Notes under the pieces: generated by a model
Seen by the model: the letters and a program-made list of their open reading frames with translations, nothing else
Told to the model about the DNA's origin: nothing
Database searches by the model: none
Program-made: the position numbers and the translations under genes
In this document: positions 57,515 to 64,000 of the stretch, piece after piece
How the letters are laid out: the number at the start of each line of letters is the position of its first letter
Numbering within the stretch: position 1 is the first letter of the stretch
Assembly (NCBI GenBank): GCA_007922305.1
Contig: ML677329.1
Coordinates: 2,756,271-2,820,270 of the forward strand
Length of the DNA: 64,000 bases
Source of the DNA: Dermatemys mawii
Lineage: Eukaryota > Chordata > Testudines > Dermatemydidae
Direction of reading: 5' to 3'

Positions 57515-59147
57515 GACTGACTACTTTGTAGAAGACTGGATGGAAACCTCACAGGGCAGTGGGCTTACAGCTTCTCTGTCTTTACACTGCTTCCCTGCCT
57601 CCATGACAGCATGGTGCACTTGTAAATATTCCCTTTTTGGCCACTGTCCACACAAAAGAGGGTCTCTGTTGACAGTATTAGGAGATTGGGTGCAAAGAAG
57701 GAACTTGCCTCAATTAAAGTTAATTTACTCATCATTTCCTTAGGAAGAGATTTCCCACCAGGTTGGTCGGAGGAGATAATGCTACTGACAGGGACAGTAA
57801 GCCTGGTATTGCCTCCTCCCTGCATACTGATGTTGGGTCCAACAGAACACCAAGAGATGGGGCTTCTGTAGGGTACAGAGAAGAAATGGAGGATGTAGCA
57901 AAGATGGCTTTCCACCATGTCTCTACGTGGTCACTGTGCACACAGCTCTTCTGGGATGTGGATCATACAGAGGAAAGCAGAGTAAGTATTAACATGAATA
58001 ATAGAAGAAAAAAGTAGTATAGAGCAGTGAGTGGGTAAATAATAACAATACTAACTCTTATCTAGAGAATGAGAAAGCTAGAAGAGGAGGCAAAAATAGT
58101 TAAAAGTTCAAATCAAAGAAATTAGAGGTAGGAAAAAAAAACTTCTAAATCATCTGGTTAATTCCCTCAATGCAAGACTGTTCTTTCCATAATTCAGGTG
58201 ATTTTTCCAATCTTTTGTCATAAAAAGGAGACTATTCTAGTCTAATCAGAATCATAACTGAGAAGTGTTTCCTGGCATTTACTTAATTTAAAAAAAGTTT
58301 TCGTCTTTAATTCTTACAACATTGCTACCTATTGTGCCTTGTAAATCTGTGAGAATGTGACCTCAGATGTGGCCAGAGCGGACAGGAAACAGGTGTGTGG
58401 GTGAGTGCGGGTGGGTACTGAATCCTGCCACTCATCTCTAGTCTTCTGTATTCATTTTATTTACACTATTTTTTTAAATGGGGCACTCTCAGCACTCACC
58501 AACATCCAAGGACTGTGGGTACTCAGAACTGTTCAAGTTCAAGTTCGAAATGGACAAGATTTTTACTTCCTGGGTTTAATTTTACATTCTCAGGCATCTG
58601 AATTAATGGAAGGCTAATGTAGCTAACAAGCCTGAATCCTTATGATCATATCTGGTGTCCATAACAAGGGGGAGTTTTATTAGCTGTCCAGCGATCTGAC
58701 CTTTTTGTAAATCTGATCAATACGTTTGACCAGCTAACAGCTAGTAGAGCTTTTTATGTTGCAAACTCTTATGTTTTAGGGGTTTGTGCCTGAAAGCAGC
58801 TTTTTAAAAATAATAATTCTTGGTTGAATCTTGTCATGTGAAGTCTCAGCCTGCAAGGAATTTTCTTTAATTAAATTGACTGTTTTAACTGATTATGTAT
58901 GCAGGCCACTTCGAAGGAAGGATCAGCTTCTTGACGATTACGTCTCTTCCCTGTCTCTCGCTCTTTGCTTCTCATTGTTAATATGTTGCAATCTGTAATC
59001 CAACAGGGAGACACAGGTCAGAAATTTAGAAATACTGGGCGAAACCTTTAGGCCACTGAAGTCAATGAGGGTTTTGCCCTTGATTTCAGTGGAGCTAGGA
59101 TGTCATCCATCGTGTTTAAAAAACTAGACATTTCTTCATTTTTTCAA
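57515..59147. other. No recognised gene; LINE-tail-like phrase at 59036-59115
   Basis: Overlapping frames at 57565-58017 on both strands are shadows of each other with no domain. At 59036-59115 the phrase cactgaagtcaatgagggtt, followed by gatttcagtggagctagga, matches a common sauropsid interspersed tail. Confidence 0.4.
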
Positions 59148-59365
59148 GGCCATGTCTACACTAGCAAGCTTACTAGTTCTCCCGTCGACATAAAAATCTA
59201 AATGAATGGTGGTAACTATGTCAATTGGAGAGTCTCTCCCACCAGCATAGCTCTGTGCACATGAGCACATATGTCAGTGAAACTTATGTCGCTCAGGGGA
59301 TTATTTTTTTCACACGCTGAGCAACATAAGTTTTGCCGATGTAAGGGGTAGTGTAGATCTGCTGC
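59148..59365. mobile_element. MITE of the 'tgtctacac' type
   Basis: The ends ggccatgtctacactag and agtgtagatctgctgc are imperfect inverted copies. Inside are aactatgtcaattggagag and cataagttttgccgatgt, words shared with the element at 39796-40070. Non-autonomous, no frame. Confidence 0.6.
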
Positions 59366-59972
59366 AAGTGTCCTCCCTTCTTTTGTCTCCACTTTAACCT
59401 CCTTCCCATGTCCTCCCATCTGCTCCTGATCAAAGAGTTATTAGTGATTCTTTTTAAGACTCAATCATGAAAATTGCTGCGCCCCCTGAACTCTCATTTC
59501 TTTCCTCTTATTTAGATGCCTATCATTATACACCCGAAATGAAAAATGCTGCTGTAATAAATTACAGGGCATGATTAATTCTGATACCATGTTAATTTCA
59601 TGGTGCCCTTCTGGTCTATTTAAAAGCCCTAGACTTTGATCCAGGTCACTGTTGGGAGCATCCGCAACTGAAGCCTATAATGGGAATGATGATGATGGGC
59701 AATATACAGGATAGAAAATGCCCATAGGAAAATGTTCTTATTTACGCTACATTTTAGGTCTTCTAGAACATAAGGGCTTGTATTCTGGAGAGCAATTCAA
59801 TATTTTTGGCTTTCCCTACGACCTGAAGTTGATATTTCCCCACTATTCTTGCACAAAAAGCATCCAAGGGTTACTTAACATTTAAAGTATTAAAATAACT
59901 GGCTATTCACAGCCACCCAAAATTCTGGCCTACATGTGCCAGACAGAGCACAAAGGAAGCAGGGCTGGTAAA
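59366..59972. other. No recognised gene or repeat
   Basis: About 600 bases without recognisable signals. Confidence 0.4.
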
Positions 59973-60466
59973 TATGGTGTGACACTCCGTACCCTATTTA
60001 TACCATGGTAATAGGATTATGATATGATTAGGATGCATCTTGTACAGGATATTTCATGTGAGGTGTTTATGTAAAAGTTATAGTTTTCTGAATATGATTA
60101 TCTTATTTGTATGAATGTGTAAATTGTGTATTGTGTAATTGTGTATTAATGAATATTAACTATGTATTTCAAATGTATTTAAATGTATTTACATACAGTC
60201 TGCCAGCACACCGTGATTGGCCTATTCAAGTTGAAAGGCCCATAACAAGGACATTGGGCCATGGGGAATGCTTATCTTTACCTGATGAACTGTTCTGGGG
60301 ACGCTTCAGTCAGCCTATGGACAATGGCTGCCATGATTCATCAAAATATGCAAGGGCATGTGGCTACCTCACATGATACTGAACTCCATTTTGGTACCTG
60401 TATTTTTCCACAAACTGGGCTGGGAACTTGGCTTGGAACAAAGGGTTTGCGCCATATGAAAGAAGC

Positions 60467-60473
60467 TATAAAA
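60467..60473 (+). promoter_or_regulatory. LTR TATA box
   Basis: TATAAAA inside agctataaaagggggg, the U3 promoter of the 59978-61196 LTR. It lies about 300 bases before the polyA signal of the same LTR. Confidence 0.7.
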
Positions 60474-60769
60474 GGGGGGCGTGACATCACCAACTGGCCT
60501 CATACCCCACACAAGAGAACACCTAGAAACACCTGAGGAACAAAGACTGAGCTGGGGAAAGTGCTGGTCCCAGGCAGGAAAGAAGAAAGCCTGCCTATGT
60601 ACGAATCCTTGGTGGACTGTTTATACTATCTAACAGGTTGAGACACAGCTTAATTCAAATCCTATCTAGTACATTAGGCTTGGATTGTGTTTTTGTTTAT
60701 TTGCTAAGTAATCTACTTGAACCTGTTTGCTGTCATTTATAATCACTTAAAATCTATCTTTCTGTCGTT

Positions 60770-60775
60770 AATAAA
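60770..60775 (+). terminator. LTR polyadenylation signal
   Basis: AATAAA in cgttaataaatctg, followed by T-rich sequence, in the R region of the 59978-61196 LTR. Confidence 0.6.
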
Positions 60776-61201
60776 TCTGTTTTATATTTTACCTAAAACA
60801 GTGTGGTTTGAGTGAAGTGCTTAGGGAAAAATCTCAGCTCAGGAACAAGAGCTGGTGTACATCCACTTTCCTTCAGTGAAGTGGCAGTCTGAATAATAAA
60901 TTCATACTGGCCGGGCTTTTGACCAGGGCAGGACAGTACAGCTTTGGGGTCCCAGGCTGAGATGCTGAGGGTATTTTGGCTGGAGCCTCTCTATTGTTGG
61001 TTCATGCAGTGACAGGCCAGAGCATTCATGAACACAGCTGAATGTGGTTCCTGACTGTGGATGATTGTGTGAGGGCAAACTAGGAGGGTGTGGCAGGTTG
61101 TCACAAGATCACAGTGTGAGAGGGAACCTACATCGGTAAAATGGAGGGCTCAACAATACCCCAGTTACAGGTTGCACCCTGGGGAAATCTGTCACATATG
61201 G

Positions 61202-61544
61202 CTTTATTTTATTAATTCCCTTGAATGTCACAGGAAAAAATAGGCTATATCCAACACTGGTGGGTACTGGTGTGGCTTTGTGAAGGTACTGCATACATCC
61301 ATAACATATCTGTGTAACAGTGAGTAAGATTTGAAATTTTACTCCACATCCAGAAGGCACAATACATCTCACTCAAGGATCACATCATTTTTTAATGACT
61401 ATATCATGGGAGCATCTACAGGTCTGAGCCATGATTGAGACTGCATTTTGCTATGGGCTGTACATACACATTTTAAGAGACAATCCTTGTCCTGAAGAAT
61501 TTACATTTGTTGATCAATTGTATAATTAATTTCTAGCTAACATT
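61202..61544. other. No recognised gene or repeat
   Basis: About 340 bases; an 87-codon minus frame spans the LTR boundary and has no recognisable domain. Confidence 0.4.
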
Positions 61545-61774
61545 TTGGTTCATTAAAAAATACACTCAAGAGACCAATATCCATTGTCAGTCAGGTTTAT
61601 TAATAGGGACAGGAAAAAGCTTCTGTTCGATACCAGCCTCTGAGGAGCTATCCCGTATAGCAATGTTACATTCACCTTCTGCAGAAGGTGTGCTCTCCAA
61701 GTTACACATTTGAGCTGCTGTTATTTATATAATGTTTTTACAAGTTACACATCTCTTCCCAGATCACTAAAATC

Positions 61775-61871
61775 CAACCTATCAATTTGTCCCAGATCCC
61801 TAGCTTCCAGATCCAACCTCTCAGTTTGTCCCAGATCCCCAGTTAGGGATCTGGGACAAATTGATAGGTTG
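61775..61871. repeat. 28-bp perfect inverted repeat
   Basis: The 28-base arm at 61775-61802 (starting caacctatcaatttgtccca) is exactly complementary to 61844-61871, with a 41-base loop. A third, direct copy of the core (tttgtcccagatcccc) lies within the loop at 61825-61840. Confidence 0.95.
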
Positions 61872-61872
61872 C

Positions 61873-61907
61873 ATCTGGAATGCTAATGAGATATTAGCAT
61901 TCCAGAT
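61873..61907. repeat. 15-bp perfect hairpin with 5-base loop
   Basis: The arm atctggaatgctaat (61873-61887) is exactly complementary to attagcattccagat (61893-61907); the loop is gagat. It starts two bases after the 28-bp inverted repeat. Confidence 0.95.
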
Positions 61908-62010
61908 ACTGGTCCTTGAAGGTGCTTCCCTCACTTGTACTAAGACGTGGAATGAATGCAACTTGATTCTGACAAGTTTCCAATCTGCTTATGCCAAATG
62001 CTTTCTTCAG

Positions 62011-63866
62011 CAAATGCAGGAGTTATAGGATACTTAGCGCACATGAACAGGATTAGGGTATAGGCCATCTTAGGTTATATTACTGTTACAATATTTGTGC
62101 TTAATGTTATTGGAGTTTAATACGTACTAAAATATAAATATGGTGCAGATAACAGATGCTATTAATATGATATGATAGCCAGCATATATTAGTCAACACA
62201 GTCTACTAAATTATTTTTAATACAATTTCTCCCGAGACATACATACAACAAAACAGGATTAAATTATCCTGTGCAAACATCAGTGGAGTACAAACACTCA
62301 GCACAAAGCTAGCCTGTGTCTTCCCACTGCATTTTGTGCAATGGCATGTCTCTTTAAGGCTATTGTCACTGGGACAGATGGAGTTGATACACCATGCACT
62401 AAACCCAAGTGAACTTGAAGAAGCTGGTGAGCCTGTGGCATTACCAAAGAGACCTTTGAAACTTGTCATGTCTGCCAAGCCACTTTGCTCTGACCATAGT
62501 TCATCCCAACCAATGTTTATTCACCATTTAAGTCTATTCAGCAGCAGAACTAAAACAGAGAAACAGTAAATCCCACTACAGTTTCCTCCATTATACGACT
62601 CACTTTGTTAGAACAGAACAAGGGGTTCAGCTCTGCTGGACCACATCGGGTTGGTCTGTGTGAAGTATCACATTTTAGATTCAAATCCCTGCTAAACCCT
62701 CTGCTTATGCTCGTGGTTAACATTATTTTTATATCTGTCTTCAGAGATGACAGACAGAAGCAGCTCGCACATAGTAGTGACGGCGGCGGCAACAGCTTTT
62801 AAAGGCAGACTCCATAGATTAAAGGGTGATACACTGAACACTGAAATCCCACCACCCCAGTGTCTACTGATTACATTGAGAGTAAAGCTGAATGACAAAC
62901 ATGTTTCCAATCTGCCTAGCCCATACAGCGAAATGGAGCAATCTGGCCTGAAAAGGGATTTACACTTTTGTTGTGCCTGAAGAGGGGGAAAAGCTGATCT
63001 AAATCCATCAACAATGCTTTCCCTCTGGGTGACCTTGGAGATAAGCAGCAAGAAGCTGGACACAGTTCGTATCCTACTTCTCCCCATCTCCCCACTCAAA
63101 GACAAAAGAAAAAAATGGCCATACTGGCAGAAATAGAGCAAATGATACTGTCTGTCATCATTCATACCATTCACATGAAACATGTTGTACAATATATGGA
63201 GTCTGCTGGACGTGTCTGCTCTAACACTTATAAATGATAGTGTGCTATTCTTCCAAACCACACAGAGAACATATGACTCTTTCATACATCAAAAGCATTG
63301 CCTTTATTGATATGGCCCCATAGGTGTTCATGGAGTTTTATAGACAGGTAAGGTCCTTGACGCAAGTCGCTTGCAGGCTAAATTAGATAGATATCACAGC
63401 AAAACATAACAACAGACTGCAGTAGTTAGAGGTGGGGTATGCAAAGAGGGGAGACATCAAAAGATAAAGGGAATGCTGCTTTGGGAGGAAGGTTATTTTA
63501 TAAGGAAAGCAGATCATGTGATTTGTTTGATTCTGTGAATATAACGTGCCATATCACACACTTCACTGTAAATGTCATGAAGAGTCATTAAAAATCCATA
63601 TTTACTTATTGCCATGAGGACTAGTTCATGCGCTTACAACCCATTGTATAAGATCTCTGCCAAACCCATGGAAAAAGCTAGATTTTTCTTCCCATCCTAA
63701 AGATATGAAAAGGTTAAAAAAATACTTTAGAAGTTTGGATGGCTGTAGGCAACTCTGCTCTTGGCTTATCATTATATGCACTCATTTAAAAAAAAATGTA
63801 GAAGGTCCCCTTCAGAATGCAAAGAGGCTCGCTTTCGTGTGGCAGAATTGTGGATGATCCCCTGTC
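62011..63866. other. No recognised gene; long open frame 62692-63285 (minus)
   Basis: The longest open frame in the window (197 codons, minus) lies here. The peptide has hydrophobic and Ser-rich parts but no domain I recognise. The complement also has a 77-codon frame (62747-62980). A small cggcggcgg run is at 62780. There is no splice, promoter or polyA support. Confidence 0.35.
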
Positions 63867-63998
63867 ATGACTGTGAAGAATACCAACAAAATGGTTGCCG
63901 GAGAACAGCAGCAGGAGCAGCCACTGCCGCTTCTGTTACTCCACGGATGCCCCTTGCTACTGGCATTTGTGCTGGGCTTTCCCGTTCACAATCATTAA
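63867..63998 (+). CDS. Small leucine-rich open frame at the window edge, doubtful
   Basis: 43 codons from ATG at 63867 to TAA at 63996-63998. After a short polar start with QQQEQ, the stretch PLPLLLLHGCPLLLAFVLGF resembles a signal peptide or a membrane segment. An in-frame TGA lies just upstream. An internal ATG at 63891 has a purine at -3 (aaaatggtt). It could be a signal-peptide exon whose donor is not recognised, or chance. No homologue comes to mind. Confidence 0.15.
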   Translation: MTVKNTNKMVAGEQQQEQPLPLLLLHGCPLLLAFVLGFPVHNH

Positions 63999-64000
63999 AA

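Larger units (their letters stand above)
59978..61196 (+). mobile_element. Solo LTR with exact 5-bp target-site duplication (TATGG)
   Basis: Runs from TGTGACACTCC at 59978 to CTGTCACA at 61196, so the ends are inverted TGTGAC...GTCACA. TATGG flanks it on both sides (59973-59977 and 61197-61201). TATA box TATAAAA at 60467-60473 and polyA AATAAA at 60770-60775 mark U3-R-U5. The layout (cttgtacaggatatttcatg near the start, g/a-rich U5) is related to the 16524-17564 and 34610-35758 LTRs but forms a separate subfamily. No internal region is attached. Length 1,219 bp. The plus frames at 60107-60536 fall within U3/R. Confidence 0.9.
61545..62010 (-). mobile_element. Probable retroviral-type LTR module, minus strand
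   Basis: Read on the minus strand: repeated ggatctgggacaaa words (three copies, two direct and one inverted), then a TATA box (tatataaataa, plus coordinates 61721-61731), then about 120 bases later a polyA AATAAA (plus 61596-61601). That is the order enhancer repeats, promoter, polyA of a compact retroviral LTR. Exact ends and a target duplication were not found, so the limits are approximate and the identity is inferred from the arrangement. Confidence 0.4.

Noticed and set aside
57565..58017. Group of overlapping frames on both strands (up to 117 codons)
   Set aside because: They cover the same bases in opposite directions, none has a domain, and no splice sites support any of them.
1..64000. 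CRISPR arrays, operons, rRNA or tRNA genes
   Set aside because: No regularly spaced direct repeats, no bacterial gene order, and no cloverleaf or rRNA sequence recognised; tRNA-like parts found belong to MIR-type SINEs.

Overview
This is nuclear DNA from a vertebrate, most likely a turtle. No complete protein-coding gene can be recognised. The case for a turtle is the repeat content: CR1 LINE remnants with a chicken/turtle-type reverse transcriptase C-terminus, Penelope-like GIY-YIG sequence ending in the motif cgaaagcttatgct / ttagtct, several LTR families I associate with turtle genomes, palindromic MITEs, and ancient MIR/CORE-SINE and L2-like fragments. The window reads as intergenic or intronic sequence, moderately A+T-rich, with one 100-N assembly gap (28956-29055). 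The organism call rests on recognising repeat families by eye, not on a database search.

Layout. The window opens inside a palindromic MITE (1-277). Up to about 16.5 kb there are an LTR fragment, MIR-type SINEs, a decayed L2-like endonuclease and A+T-rich repeats. A solo LTR with a TATA box and polyA signal lies at 16524-17564. A 1,039-bp Tigger/pogo-like DNA transposon flanked by TA (21809-22847) is followed by a Penelope-like GIY-YIG remnant. Clean solo LTRs with exact 5-bp target-site duplications lie at 25362-26141 (CCTGT), 34610-35758 (GTGGG) and 59978-61196 (TATGG). A shattered PIF/Harbinger transposase (45056-45650) lies next to a near-perfect ~235-bp palindrome, and a convergent Myb/SANT-like coiled-coil fragment follows at 46501-46779. 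A shortened LTR retrotransposon with both LTRs and a GGCTC duplication spans 49225-51558, with LINE sequence nested inside on the other strand. A CR1 copy (54000-54986) interrupts an older repeat.

Possible host coding sequence is limited. The best candidate is a pair of minus-strand pieces at 57070-57138 and 57200-57428. They have coding-like codons, plausible splice sites and compatible phase, but I could not identify the protein. Two weaker open frames lie near the right end (62692-63285 and 63867-63998).

The parts do not form a pathway or operon. They record repeated mobile-element invasion, with nesting, solo-LTR formation and palindrome-forming MITEs. I found no previously undescribed biological system. 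The leads most worth checking are the unidentified exon pair, the Harbinger/palindrome cluster and the LTR-like module with hairpins at 61.5-62.0 kb.
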